42,007 nucleotides of DNA, taken from positions 1 to 42,007 of the forward strand of contig JAISUZ010000103.1 in the NCBI GenBank assembly GCA_031271785.1, read 5' to 3'. How positions within the stretch are numbered: position 1 is the first letter of the stretch; every line of letters starts with the position of its first letter. The position numbers and the translations under genes were made by a program. Shown in pieces: positions 15,707-23,903 of this stretch. This stretch comes from Fibrobacter sp. GTDB taxonomy: Bacteria; Fibrobacterota; Fibrobacteria; Fibrobacterales; Fibrobacteraceae. The notes beneath the pieces were generated by a model. That model was not told the origin of the DNA. It ran no database searches and saw nothing but the letters and a program-made list of their open reading frames with translations.

Positions 15707-16342
15707 ATGGCACGATTTTTGCAGGACAAATTATACTTTGCGCTCCTTTTTATTTGCGGAGCGGTAATTGTTTTGTCATTTTCGGCCTGTGAAAAAATCG
15801 AAGAGGATCAGCCCTGGGAAAAAATCGAACGCCCGCTTATGCTTTTTACCGATACGACCTTGCTTGATTTTTATGAAAAAACAGTGCTTTCCTGGCGTTT
15901 GAAAACCGCTTATTTGGAACGCTGGAGCGAAACGGAAAAAATTTTTGTGCGCCCGGTTCTTGTCAATATCTATGATTCCCTCGGTGAAAAAATGGCGTTT
16001 CTGCGTGCCGATTCCGGCATTATGAACAACCGTATGAGTTCCGTTCACGCTTACGGACATGTTTACGCGCTTTCCGAAAAAGGCGCTTCGGTGCGCGCCG
16101 ATTCTTTAATATGGGACAAAGCGAAAGACAAAGTCACCACCGAAAGCTTTGTCCGCGTAGTCACGGAAAACGGAGATGTGCTTCAAGGAAAAGGTTTTGA
16201 AAGCGACGCGAAAATGGATCACTGGAAAATCCTCGCCGATGTCACCGGTATTTTTCAGGATGCCGCCAAACGAATCAAAGAAGATGACGCAAAAGAAGTT
16301 TCCGGTATTCCCGAACCCGGTGAAGGAACCTCCGGACCGTGA
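15707..16342 (+). CDS. lptC: LptC-like lipopolysaccharide export protein, possible lipoprotein
   Basis: Translation from the ATG at 15707 gives 211 aa: a hydrophobic N-terminal segment (about residues 9-26) ending SFSAC, a weak lipobox, so the protein may be an anchored lipoprotein facing the periplasm. The body has the LptC/OstA-like beta pattern: VLSWRLKTAYLERWSE, VNIYDSLGEKMAFLRADSGIMNNRMSSVHAYGHVYALSEKGASVRADSLIWDKAKDKVTTESFVRVVTENGDVLQGKGFESD. LptC bridges the LptB2FG ABC transporter to LptA. The last four bases overlap the next gene (GTGA). The first codons coincide with a consensus sigma-54 element (15708-15723). Confidence 0.88.
   Translation: MARFLQDKLYFALLFICGAVIVLSFSACEKIEEDQPWEKIERPLMLFTDTTLLDFYEKTVLSWRLKTAYLERWSETEKIFVRPVLVNIYDSLGEKMAFLRADSGIMNNRMSSVHAYGHVYALSEKGASVRADSLIWDKAKDKVTTESFVRVVTENGDVLQGKGFESDAKMDHWKILADVTGIFQDAAKRIKEDDAKEVSGIPEPGEGTSGP
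15708..15723 (+). promoter_or_regulatory. Full-consensus sigma-54 (-24/-12) promoter element at the start of lptC
   Basis: TGGCAC-GATTT-TTGCA matches the consensus TGGCAC-N5-TTGCA at every fixed position; GG (15709-15710) and GC (15721-15722) are ten bases apart, as required. It overlaps the first six codons of lptC, so a transcript from it would start inside lptC and serve lptA, lptB and rpoN. Because it is inside coding sequence, it could still be a coincidence. Confidence 0.45.
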
Positions 16343-17511
16343 AATCCATCGCTATCGGAATATTTTCCCTCCTTTGTTTAGTGTCTTCTCTCACGGCGCA
16401 GACAAAGCCGTTAATCATGAGACACGCCGACAGTCTTTCGGTATCGCGCAAAGTCGGTTACTTGATTTTAAAGGGACACGTTTATTTTGTGCACGATTCG
16501 GCGCAGTTCAAAACCGAACGCGCCGTGTGGAACCGCGATGTGGATATGGTGCAGTTTGACGGCGGCTTTTTATTTACGCACCCCGGCGGCTTTGTGCAGG
16601 CAAGCAGCGGCAACTACCAAAAGAAAACGGAAATCGCCTCGGCAACCGGAAATGTGATCGCCAAAGACTCCGCGGGCACTTACGCTCTTTTCGGAGAACA
16701 TCTTATTTACGACCGCAAAAACGAAATTTTAACGCTCCCTTTGCACCCGCGGTTACAGCAATACGAAGTTCAGAAAGACAGTACTATTGATACTCTCACT
16801 ATTGTTGCAGAACAAATTATTTATAAAAAAGCCGATGAATATGCCGAAGCGTTTAAAAATGTAAAACTCACTCAAAAAGACTTAACCGCCACTTGCGACA
16901 CCGCTTATTTAGACAAAAAAAACAGTTGGCTCGCGCTCACCGGCAGCCCCAAGTTTTTTATGGACGGTTATGAACTTTCCGGAGATTCTATTTTTGTAGT
17001 CATCGACCAGGAGAGCCGTTCTCTAAAATCGGCGCTCGTGATTCGAAATGCTCACGGCGTTCAGGAGGAACCCGGAAAAGACAGCCTCCCCGGAAAGCAT
17101 GTGGAAGCGGAGGGGGATACGCTTTACGCCGAGTTCAAAGATCAAAAAATTTCACGCCTTTATGTAAATTTGAACGCCCGGGGATTTTTTTATGAAAGCG
17201 ATCTGAAAAATTACCGGAACACGCTGGACGGAAACCGTCTCGACATCTCTTTTAAAGACGGAAAACTGGACAGCGCCCTTGTTTCCGGCAATGCGGCAAG
17301 CACTTATTTTTATGTAAAAAACGACAGAAGCATCGCCGGAAAAAATGAAGCCGCCGGCGATACGATTTCCGTTACGTTCAAAGCCGGAGAAATATCGCGC
17401 CTTAAAATGCTCGGCGATAAAACGCTCGCCAGCGGACGTTATTATAATTTAGAGAAAGAATTGACGAAAAAAACGGATTCCACCACGGTCGAAGAAGAGA
17501 AACCGCAATGA
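16339..17511 (+). CDS. lptA: LptA/OstA-like periplasmic protein
   Basis: This 390-aa exported protein has signal peptide [20 protein letters not shown] followed by [47 protein letters not shown]. Repeated OstA-type beta-jellyroll units follow: [100 protein letters not shown]. It is about twice the length of E. coli LptA, as in the longer OstA-like proteins of other phyla. The probable role is the periplasmic bridge carrying LPS to the outer membrane. It starts with GTG overlapping the lptC stop (GTGA) and overlaps lptB by four bases (ATGA). Confidence 0.87.
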   Translation: MKSIAIGIFSLLCLVSSLTAQTKPLIMRHADSLSVSRKVGYLILKGHVYFVHDSAQFKTERAVWNRDVDMVQFDGGFLFTHPGGFVQASSGNYQKKTEIASATGNVIAKDSAGTYALFGEHLIYDRKNEILTLPLHPRLQQYEVQKDSTIDTLTIVAEQIIYKKADEYAEAFKNVKLTQKDLTATCDTAYLDKKNSWLALTGSPKFFMDGYELSGDSIFVVIDQESRSLKSALVIRNAHGVQEEPGKDSLPGKHVEAEGDTLYAEFKDQKISRLYVNLNARGFFYESDLKNYRNTLDGNRLDISFKDGKLDSALVSGNAASTYFYVKNDRSIAGKNEAAGDTISVTFKAGEISRLKMLGDKTLASGRYYNLEKELTKKTDSTTVEEEKPQ

Positions 17512-18248
17512 CAAAGAATATTTTGAGCACCATTCGAACAGAGAGTTTACTTAAAACATACGGCGCCCGGCAGGTAGTGCGCGGCGTTTCCGTCAGTGTG
17601 TCTCAAGGAGAAATTGTAGGGCTTCTCGGCCCGAACGGCGCGGGGAAAACCACCACTTTTTACATGATCGTCGGTATGGTGCGCCCGGACGGCGGACACA
17701 TTTTTTTAGATGATATCGACATCACCGGAAAACCCATGTACCGCCGCGCGCGACTCGGCATCGGTTATCTCCCGCAAGAGGCTTCGATTTTCAGAAAACT
17801 CACGGTAGAAGACAACATCATGGCGGTACTTGAAACACGAAACATGAAACGCGCCGAACGGCGCGACCGTTTGGAACAGCTTCTTGAGGAATTTAAGATC
17901 ACCCACATTCGGAAAATAAAAGCGTTCAGCTGCTCCGGCGGCGAACGCCGCCGGCTCGAGATTGCCCGGGCGCTTGCTTCCGAACCGGATTTTCTTTTGC
18001 TCGACGAACCGTTTGCAGGCATTGACCCGATTGCTGTTGCGGATATTCAGTCCATTATTTCGGATCTTAAAGACAAAGGAATGGGAATCCTGATTACCGA
18101 TCACAACGTGCGGGAAACGCTTTCCATCACCGACCGCGCTTACATTATGTATAAAAGCGAAGTACTCACCGAAGGCAATTCGGAGTTTCTCGCCGCCGAT
18201 GAAGAAGCGCGCCGGATTTACCTCGGGGAATCGTTCCGTTTGAACTAG
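17508..18248 (+). CDS. lptB: LPS export ABC transporter ATP-binding protein LptB
   Basis: The 246-aa cytoplasmic ATPase has Walker A GPNGAGKT (41-48), Q-loop [10 protein letters not shown] (86-95), signature SCSGGERRR (141-149), Walker [14 protein letters not shown] (162-174) and H-loop [12 protein letters not shown]. The C-terminal YLGESFRLN is the LptB hallmark (YLGxxFRL). It powers LPS extraction from the inner membrane with LptF/LptG, which are not in this window. Its start overlaps the lptA-like stop by 4 bp and rpoN begins 8 bp downstream, the same gene order (lptB-rpoN) seen in many Gram-negative bacteria. Confidence 0.97.
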   Translation: MTKNILSTIRTESLLKTYGARQVVRGVSVSVSQGEIVGLLGPNGAGKTTTFYMIVGMVRPDGGHIFLDDIDITGKPMYRRARLGIGYLPQEASIFRKLTVEDNIMAVLETRNMKRAERRDRLEQLLEEFKITHIRKIKAFSCSGGERRRLEIARALASEPDFLLLDEPFAGIDPIAVADIQSIISDLKDKGMGILITDHNVRETLSITDRAYIMYKSEVLTEGNSEFLAADEEARRIYLGESFRLN

Positions 18249-18256
18249 AGACCGCT

Positions 18257-19771
18257 ATGGATATGAATTTTCATCTCGGGCATCACGTTCGCATGGAGCA
18301 GAGCCTGAACCCTCAAATGCTCCAGTCCGTACAAATTCTTCAAATGAACAATCTGGAACTTGAAACGGCGATCAAGCAGGAACTGGAAATCAATCCGCTT
18401 TTGGAAATCGACGATGCCCCGGAAACTCCGGAAACGGCGCCCGAAGATTCTTTTGATAAACCTTCCGATGATTTCGCAAGCGACGATTACGACCTCATTG
18501 ATTCCATCAACGATAAAGAAATCGATTGGGATAAATATATCGAAGACGGTTTTGAATCCGACCGGCTTCCGAAAGATTTGAACGCCTCCGACGAAGATCG
18601 CTGGCGGAGTGAAGTCACCGATCAGCAAAGCCTTCAGGATATTCTGAGAAGGCAATTGCGCGAATGGAAACGCCCGCCGCGCATTGTCGCCATTGTGGAA
18701 TACCTCATTGACTGCATCGGAGAAGACGGCTTTCTTCAAAGTAAAGATTCCGAAGAAATTCATTCGCTGAATCGAACCGTACACGAAAACCCGGATATTC
18801 GGGAAGCGGAAGCGGTTCTGCAAAAACAAAAAGAACTGGAAGACACTTCTTTTGCGGTACAGGAAGCGTTTCATGTGATACAATCGTTTTCTCCTCCGGG
18901 AATCGGCGCCCGCGATTTACGCGAAAGCCTCCTGATTCAGGCTTACCGCATGCCCGGATTTTCTCCGCTCGCAATCAAGATACTCGAAAACCATTTCGAC
19001 GCTCTTAAAAGCCTCCATTACGGCATCATCGCAAAAGCTCTCGATGTCTCTACCGAAGAAGTTCAAGCCGCTGTCCGGGAGCTCTCCAAACTCACGCCGC
19101 ACCCCGGCAGACTCATGGACGATTCTCCGGTGCGGCTCATTGTTCCCGATCTGGAAGTTATCGAAGTCTCGCCCGGCGAATTTAAAGCGGTTATGAAAGA
19201 AGCGGGGCTCCCGCGGCTTCGCATCAACAAAGCGTATCAAAAATTACTGCACCGCAAAGACACCTCGAAAGAAGACAAGGAATATATCCGCAAACAGCTT
19301 CAGAATGCGGGCAGTTACATCAAAAGTATCGACAGCCGGAAAAGCACGATTGTGCAAGTCATGCAGGCGATTATTGAGCGGCAGCACAAATTTTTTGCCC
19401 GGGGTCCCGAATACCTGGAACCGATGATTCTTCAGGATATTGCGGATGACATTCAAAGAGATGTGAGCACCGTAAGCCGTGCTACCAACGGAAAATATGT
19501 GGAAACGCCTCACGGCATTTATGAACTGAAACGCTTTTTCTCTTCAAAAGTGACTCAGAAAGACGATACGGAAATGAGTTCCGCGCGGATTCAAAGCGAA
19601 ATTCAAAATCTCGTCAGGGCGGAAAATCCGGAATCCCCCCTCACCGATCAGGCGATCACCGACTCGCTTGCGGCAAGCGGAATTCAAATTGCCCGGCGCA
19701 CCGTGGCCAAGTACCGGGAAGATTTAGGGATTCTACCCGCCCGGATCCGCCGAAAAAAAAGGCCGGTTTAA
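18257..19771 (+). CDS. rpoN: RNA polymerase sigma-54 factor
   Basis: The 504-aa sigma factor has a glutamine- and leucine-rich region I (MEQSLNPQMLQSVQILQMNNLELETAIKQELEINPLLE, about residues 13-50), an acidic region II (about 50-115), a core-binding domain, and the C-terminal DNA-binding part with an HTH (DIADDIQRDVSTVSRATNGKYV). The RpoN box ARRTVAKYRE (479-488) recognises the -24 element. The length is normal. It directs enhancer-dependent promoters together with AAA+ activators, none of which is in the window. It is the last gene of the lptC-lptA-lptB-rpoN run. Confidence 0.97.
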   Translation: MDMNFHLGHHVRMEQSLNPQMLQSVQILQMNNLELETAIKQELEINPLLEIDDAPETPETAPEDSFDKPSDDFASDDYDLIDSINDKEIDWDKYIEDGFESDRLPKDLNASDEDRWRSEVTDQQSLQDILRRQLREWKRPPRIVAIVEYLIDCIGEDGFLQSKDSEEIHSLNRTVHENPDIREAEAVLQKQKELEDTSFAVQEAFHVIQSFSPPGIGARDLRESLLIQAYRMPGFSPLAIKILENHFDALKSLHYGIIAKALDVSTEEVQAAVRELSKLTPHPGRLMDDSPVRLIVPDLEVIEVSPGEFKAVMKEAGLPRLRINKAYQKLLHRKDTSKEDKEYIRKQLQNAGSYIKSIDSRKSTIVQVMQAIIERQHKFFARGPEYLEPMILQDIADDIQRDVSTVSRATNGKYVETPHGIYELKRFFSSKVTQKDDTEMSSARIQSEIQNLVRAENPESPLTDQAITDSLAASGIQIARRTVAKYREDLGILPARIRRKKRPV

Positions 19772-19821
19772 ACTTCCATGTGAATATATTACGAAAAGGA
19801 GTGATTTCCTTAAAAAAATCA

Positions 19822-19851
19822 TTGCCAATGAGTCTTCAATTGATGTATAAT
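19822..19851 (+). promoter_or_regulatory. Sigma-70-type promoter of hpf-hprK-mlaD
   Basis: TTGCCA (19822-19827), an 18-bp spacer and a perfect TATAAT (19846-19851) lie 56 bp before the hpf ATG, in the 135-bp gap after rpoN. The predicted transcript would start near 19858, with AGGGAG as ribosome binding site just before hpf. Confidence 0.65.
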
Positions 19852-19906
19852 AAAGACGCGGCGGTAAGTGATCGCCGGTTTTAAAACACCCTTCAGGGAG
19901 AAAATC

Positions 19907-20227
19907 ATGGATATTAACGTTTCTGCGCGCCATTTCAATGCTTCTGCAAATCTTCAAGCCCGTATTCAGGAAGAAGTCGAAAAACTGGGTAAATTTTACC
20001 CGAACATTACCGGGGCGAATGTGGTTCTCGATCACGAAGTCGATCACTTGCGGCGCTGCGAAATTTCCATCAATATTTCCGGCGGCACCATCGTAGCTTC
20101 CGCCGATGAAGAAAACATGGGAAAAGCGATTGACGTTGCTTTGGAACGCGCTAAGGTTCAGCTGAAAAAACAAAACGAAAAACAAAAAGATCATAAAGGT
20201 CAGCCGATCGCTGATTTAGTGGATTAA
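19907..20227 (+). CDS. hpf: Ribosome hibernation promoting factor, short form
   Basis: The 106-aa protein starts MDINVSARHFNASANLQARIQEEVEKLGKFYPNITGANVVLDHEV and continues with RCEISINISGGTIVASADEENMGKAIDVALERAKVQLKKQNEKQKDHKG, the standard HPF/YfiA alpha-beta fold. It binds the 30S decoding region and stabilises inactive ribosomes during starvation. It lacks the long-form dimerisation domain. The ATG at 19907 has AGGGAG upstream; the upstream in-frame start at 19868 would add 13 residues not found in the family. hprK starts 1 bp after its stop, so both are co-translated. Confidence 0.95.
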   Translation: MDINVSARHFNASANLQARIQEEVEKLGKFYPNITGANVVLDHEVDHLRRCEISINISGGTIVASADEENMGKAIDVALERAKVQLKKQNEKQKDHKGQPIADLVD

Positions 20228-20228
20228 C

Positions 20229-21263
20229 GTGGAATCTCCTTTTTTTCAAAACCTTGAAGTTCAGAGCCGAAAGAAAATTTCGGCGATGGACTTTTTTGAT
20301 ATTCACCACCACCGGTTAAAACTTTCCGTCCATACGAATGCCGGAACACTTTCTTCCTGCATTGAAGAAGGAGGAATCCACCGCCCGGGGCTTGCGCTCG
20401 CCGGGTTTTTGGATGTTTATAACAGCCGCCAGATTCAAATGATCGGCAATACGGAATGGTATTATTTGGAGTCGGTCGGCGAAGGAAAGCGAAAGGAAAT
20501 CTTTCATCGTCTGAGCAGCAGTCCGACTCCGCTTTGGGTTCTCACAAACGGTCTGATGCCGCATCAGGAACTTGTGGATCTTTGCGAACAGCAGCATATT
20601 CCCCTCATGACTTCGCTGCTTTCGACGGCGGATTTCACTCACATTGTACAGCATTTTTTTGAAAACTTTTTTGCGCCGTATTATTCGATTCACGGCAGTC
20701 TGGTAGATGTTTACGGCGTTGGGATGCTTTATGTCGGTGCAAGTAACGTTGGTAAATCCGAATGCGTTTTGGATCTTATCGAACGCGGACACCGCCTGGT
20801 GGCCGATGATGCGGTGAATGTTTCACGGATCGGCAATTCCCTCGTGGGGCGCGCGAATAATTTGGTGAAACACCACATGGAAATCCGGGGAGTCGGTATT
20901 ATCGACATCAAGAGCATGTTTGGTATTCACGCCGTGCGGAACTCCAAAAAAATCGAAATTTTAGTGGAACTCCAGCATTATGAGAAAGACAAATCTTATA
21001 ACCGAACCGGGCTGGATACTAAAATGCAACCCATTTTAGGGACAAACATCCCTCATATTGTAATTCCGGTTTCGCCCGGCAAAAATTTGACCGTCATTTC
21101 GGAAGTGATCGCCATGAATACCCTTATGAAAATGAACGGTGTGGACACGGCAAAAGAATTCAGCAAAGAACTGCAGAAAACCATCCAGCGCCGCAAAAAC
21201 GGTAAGGATGAAATCGATTACTCTCCCGATAACGATCCCTCTTTCTGGGAAACCCATGAGTAA
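20229..21263 (+). CDS. hprK: HPr kinase/phosphorylase
   Basis: The 344-aa protein has a GTG start and an N-terminal domain (1-130, with PGLALAGF and RIQxxG-like RQIQMIGNTEW). The catalytic core follows: SIHGSLVDVYGVGMLYVG (153-170), P-loop GASNVGKSE (170-178), HRLVADDAV (188-196) and the HprK signature MEIRGVGIIDIKSMFG (217-232). It phosphorylates HPr on serine, linking the PTS to carbon control. The P-loop departs from the usual GDSGIGKS by Ala and Asn. HPr itself (ptsH) is not in the window. The rpoN-hpf-hprK order resembles the nitrogen-PTS region of other Gram-negatives. It overlaps the next gene by 8 bp. Confidence 0.93.
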   Translation: MESPFFQNLEVQSRKKISAMDFFDIHHHRLKLSVHTNAGTLSSCIEEGGIHRPGLALAGFLDVYNSRQIQMIGNTEWYYLESVGEGKRKEIFHRLSSSPTPLWVLTNGLMPHQELVDLCEQQHIPLMTSLLSTADFTHIVQHFFENFFAPYYSIHGSLVDVYGVGMLYVGASNVGKSECVLDLIERGHRLVADDAVNVSRIGNSLVGRANNLVKHHMEIRGVGIIDIKSMFGIHAVRNSKKIEILVELQHYEKDKSYNRTGLDTKMQPILGTNIPHIVIPVSPGKNLTVISEVIAMNTLMKMNGVDTAKEFSKELQKTIQRRKNGKDEIDYSPDNDPSFWETHE

Positions 21264-22143
21264 ACTCCGGGAATATACCAGCGGAAACAAACGAACCGCT
21301 TTCGTATTACTCGTGATACTCGTTCTTATCGGGTGGATTTGGTTTACATTTCATCCGTTGAGCCCCAAACATAAACGCTCCGTTTATTACATCAAATACG
21401 GTCATGTGGGACTTCTCTCCGCCGGAAACCGGGTACTTGTGAACGGACTCCCGTTCGGAAAAGTGGTGAAAACCGAATTGCATGACGATTATGTGCTCGT
21501 GACCGTCAGTGTTTATTCATCAACTCCCATTCCTAAAAACTCGGCTTTTTTGCTGATCAATTCGGGACTTATGGGAGAACGCGAAGTGAGCGTAATGCCT
21601 TCGGAATCCGGAGAAATGCTTGCTTCGGGCGATACGGTAACCGGTTCTTACGAACCGGGTCTCAACGTTCTTATGGCGGAACTCAAGGGTTTATTTTCGC
21701 AGCTCGATACGATTTTTGTCTCGTTGGAAACCGGAGCGGAAGACCTCTTCGGAAAAGACGGAGAAAAAATCGAAAATCTGGTGCGGAAAGGAAAAAAGAT
21801 CACCACCGCATCTCAACCGGCTCTTTCGGAATGGAAAACCCAAGTGCTTCATTTACTGGATTCCGGAAATGCCGTTATCGCCAAAACCGAAACCTTACTT
21901 GACAATTCTTTTGAAAAAAGCAAACCTGTTCCCGAATCGATTCTCGCTCTTCAAAACGGACTGAGCGAACTCGGGTCGGCGGCGGATTCGTTAAAGTTCT
22001 TGTGGAACCGGCTTCGGGAAAGCCCCGCTGCCGAAGAACTCCCCAAAATAACCGCCCAAAGCAAAATCCTTTTTAAAAACATAGATTCGCTCCTTCAAGA
22101 TATCCGGAAAAACGGAATCCGGCTGAACGTGGATATTTTTTGA
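21256..22143 (+). CDS. MlaD/MCE-domain protein
   Basis: The 295-aa product begins in the cytoplasm and has one membrane segment (AFVLLVILVLIGWIWFTF, about 15-32). An MCE domain follows (about 45-130): YYIKYGHVGLLSAGNRVLVNGLPFGKVVKTEL, VLVTVSVYSSTPIPKNSAFLLINSGLMGEREVSVMPS. A helical tail (about 145-290) follows. MCE proteins are the substrate-binding ring of lipid transporters (Mla-type) in the inner membrane, facing the periplasm. The start at 21256 lies within the end of hprK (8-bp overlap); the longer frame from 21139 is a shadow of hprK. The ABC partners MlaE/MlaF are not in the window. Confidence 0.87.
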   Translation: MSKLREYTSGNKRTAFVLLVILVLIGWIWFTFHPLSPKHKRSVYYIKYGHVGLLSAGNRVLVNGLPFGKVVKTELHDDYVLVTVSVYSSTPIPKNSAFLLINSGLMGEREVSVMPSESGEMLASGDTVTGSYEPGLNVLMAELKGLFSQLDTIFVSLETGAEDLFGKDGEKIENLVRKGKKITTASQPALSEWKTQVLHLLDSGNAVIAKTETLLDNSFEKSKPVPESILALQNGLSELGSAADSLKFLWNRLRESPAAEELPKITAQSKILFKNIDSLLQDIRKNGIRLNVDIF

Positions 22144-22250
22144 GAAGAATCAACTTATAAACAGTGCTTTGAACCGAAACGTAAGAATACCCATAATGAA
22201 TATATGAATAGTGTGATATTTGAGTGAAAATGGTTCATCCGGAGGATTTT

Positions 22251-22275
22251 AAGGGTTTTTTAACCTTGAATTTTT
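22251..22275 (+). terminator. Weak hairpin with T-run after the mlaD gene
   Basis: AAGG(G)TT pairs with AACCTT (22251-22267) with one bulged G and a T-rich loop, followed by GAATTTTTG. It lies about 110 bp behind the MCE gene. The stem is weak, so the call is tentative; the remaining 22144-22312 holds no other feature that can be supported. Confidence 0.3.
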
Positions 22276-22312
22276 GAAGAAAAGCGCCTTATTTGCCGCC
22301 TTAATTGTTTTT

Positions 22313-22341
22313 TTGCCCACATTTTTTAAAAAGAATAGTAA
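22313..22341 (+). promoter_or_regulatory. Possible promoter of the DksA/TraR-family gene
   Basis: TTGCCC (22313-22318) and TAGTAA (22336-22341) are 17 bp apart. Transcription would start near 22348, after the first possible ATG (22345), which supports use of the later ATG at 22384. Confidence 0.35.
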
Positions 22342-22383
22342 ATTATGTCTTTCACTTTAACCGTTATCCGCGGAGCGCGCGCC

Positions 22384-22857
22384 ATGACACAGAAGAAAGA
22401 AGCAAAAATGAGCGAAAAAGATTTGAAATATTTTGAGAATCTTCTTTTGGAAAAACGCCGGGAAATTGTCGCCTCGCAGAATGAAAGTGAGAGCAATAAC
22501 GCGTTCCATGCTCAAAATGACCAGGGCGGAGAACTCGCGGGTTATTCGAATCACTTGGCCGATGCCGCTTCGGATTACACATCGCAGGAAATCAATTTTG
22601 ACCTCGCTGCCCGCGGCGGAAAATACCTCGTGTATCTCGAAGAAGCGCTCCACCGCATTAAAGACGGTACATTCGGCATTTGTAAAGTATGTAAAAGATT
22701 AATTCCGAAAGCGCGTTTGGAAGCCGTTCCGACCGCCACCAAATGTGTGGACTGCAAAGAAGAAACCAAAAAACGGGAACGCGAAGATTCCCGCCTCGAA
22801 ATGGCTCGGATTTTTGCGGAACAGCAACGCCGTGAAAACAAAGGAAAACCGCACTAA
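22384..22857 (+). CDS. DksA/TraR-type C4 zinc-finger protein
   Basis: From the ATG at 22384 the protein has 157 aa. A helical coiled-coil N-terminus comes first (MSEKDLKYFENLLLEKRREIVASQNE). It is followed by ADAASDYTSQEINFDLAARGGKYLVYLEEALHRIKDGTFGIC and a four-cysteine zinc finger, CKVC...CVDC, within GICKVCKRLIPKARLEAVPTATKCVDCKEE. Such proteins bind the RNA polymerase secondary channel, or act as general stress and ppGpp-linked regulators. The start choice rests on GGAG eight bases before 22384; ATGs at 22345 and 22408 are alternatives. It is a single-gene transcript after the mlaD gene. Confidence 0.87.
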   Translation: MTQKKEAKMSEKDLKYFENLLLEKRREIVASQNESESNNAFHAQNDQGGELAGYSNHLADAASDYTSQEINFDLAARGGKYLVYLEEALHRIKDGTFGICKVCKRLIPKARLEAVPTATKCVDCKEETKKREREDSRLEMARIFAEQQRRENKGKPH

Positions 22858-22879
22858 ACGCGGTCTCTAATCTATTGAT

Positions 22880-22995
22880 ATGGATGGGGGAAATCCCCCT
22901 TGCTTCAGCCCGGTTTCGGGATGGTCCCAACCCCGCTCCCTTGTCATCGCGAACGCGGGACGCGTGTGGCGATCCGGTGAGGATGTGTTTCGGCG
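22880..22995 (-). repeat. Interspersed hairpin repeat (family B), copy 2, with a CATCGCGA-type block
   Basis: Read on the minus strand, GGGCTGAAGCAAGGGGGAT plus TTCCCCC (22911-22886) matches the block at 411-438. Upstream on the same strand lies CGCGTTCGCGATGAC (near 22950-22936), a type of degenerate intergenic repeat word common in bacterial genomes, and the shared word CCGGATCG. It fills the 171-bp gap between convergent genes; no gene is seen. Confidence 0.5.
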
Positions 22996-23028
22996 TAATT
23001 GCTAACCGGTTTCTTATCCCCAAATTTT

Positions 23029-23715
23029 CTATAAATCGGAAATTTTCAGCGGATTGTAAGACACGTTGGTGTCGAAAGTATCCGTGTGTTCCTTTTCTTT
23101 CACTTTCTTAACCACCCAATTGGTAAGCGGGAGAACGAGAATCTCGTAACCGGTTTTCATGCTCATTTGCGTAAAAATCAGAATCACGAGATCGCGCGCG
23201 GGAATCACACCCGAAAACGCGATAGAGAAAAACACAACGGAATCGCAGCCTTCTCCGAAAAGTGTGGAAACCACTGCCCGAAGCGAAAATCCTTTCCCTT
23301 TCGACCAAATCTTCATTTTGCTCATCACATAGGCATTCACAAAAGAACCGCACAGAAACGCCACGAAACTCGCCGCCGAAATCCGGAGCGTATTCCCAAG
23401 CACGAGCGAAAACGCGCTTTGATGCTCGGGAGAAAAATTCACCGAACCCGGCACGAAAATCGAAAGATGAAAAATAAGAACAGCCAGAAAATTCATGGCA
23501 AACCCGCCCCAAATCACGAGGCGCGCTTTTTTAAAGCCCCAAACTTCCACAATCACATCGTTCACGATGTAAGAAATCGGGAAAATCAAAAGCCCGGCAG
23601 TCGCTTCAATCGGGCCGATGGAAATGAGTTTTTGCTCTACAATATTGGCAATAATCAGGCATGACGAAAACAGCAAAGCAAACGCCATGTAAAGAACGGA
23701 AACAGGATTTTTCAT
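23029..23715 (-). CDS. yhhQ: Queuosine precursor transporter, YhhQ/VUT family
   Basis: The 228-aa integral membrane protein has about six membrane segments (for example SVLYMAFALLFSSCLIIANIV, ATAGLLIFPISYIVNDVIVEVWGFKKARLVIWGGFAMNFLAVLIF). It shows the family patterns PISYIVNDVIVEVWG and STLFGEGCDSVVFFSIAF. YhhQ proteins import preQ0/preQ1-type precursors for queuosine modification of tRNA. The ATG at 23715 has AAGGA seven bases upstream. Directly upstream is a preQ1-I riboswitch-like element (23722-23754) whose second pseudoknot strand abuts this ribosome binding site, which independently supports the substrate. It converges with the DksA-type gene. Confidence 0.93.
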   Translation of the reverse strand: MKNPVSVLYMAFALLFSSCLIIANIVEQKLISIGPIEATAGLLIFPISYIVNDVIVEVWGFKKARLVIWGGFAMNFLAVLIFHLSIFVPGSVNFSPEHQSAFSLVLGNTLRISAASFVAFLCGSFVNAYVMSKMKIWSKGKGFSLRAVVSTLFGEGCDSVVFFSIAFSGVIPARDLVILIFTQMSMKTGYEILVLPLTNWVVKKVKEKEHTDTFDTNVSYNPLKISDL

Positions 23716-23721
23716 GAAGAT

Positions 23722-23754
23722 TTCCTTGTTTTTATCGTGGTTATCAAGAACACG
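23722..23754 (-). promoter_or_regulatory. preQ1-I riboswitch (translational type) controlling yhhQ
   Basis: On the minus strand: P1 5' CGTG (23754-23751), loop TTC, P2 5' TTG (23747-23745), ATAAC containing the ligand-pairing C (23740), P1 3' CACG (23739-23736), A-rich loop ATAAAAA, P2 3' CAA (23728-23726) overlapping the AAGGA ribosome binding site. Order, loop lengths and the total of about 33 nt match class I preQ1 aptamers of the Thermoanaerobacter tengcongensis kind. Ligand-stabilised P2 would hide the ribosome binding site. P1 is only 4 bp, which is on the short side. Confidence 0.75.
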
Positions 23755-23845
23755 CCGCAAAACTTTTACGGTAACGCAAATTTAGCAAAAATGATAAAAA
23801 TGGCAACAAAACCCCCTTTTTTACAAGTATTATACGCTTCCTCCC

Positions 23846-23873
23846 TTGTTTTATTGTTGAATGGAAATATATT
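23846..23873 (+). promoter_or_regulatory. Possible promoter of the DUF805 gene
   Basis: TTGTTT (23846-23851), a 16-bp spacer and TATATT (23868-23873) lie 30 bp before the ATG at 23904, which also has a good GGAGG ribosome binding site. The area is AT-rich. Confidence 0.4.
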
Positions 23874-23903
23874 TATTTCAAAGTCATCACGCGGAGGATC
23901 CAT

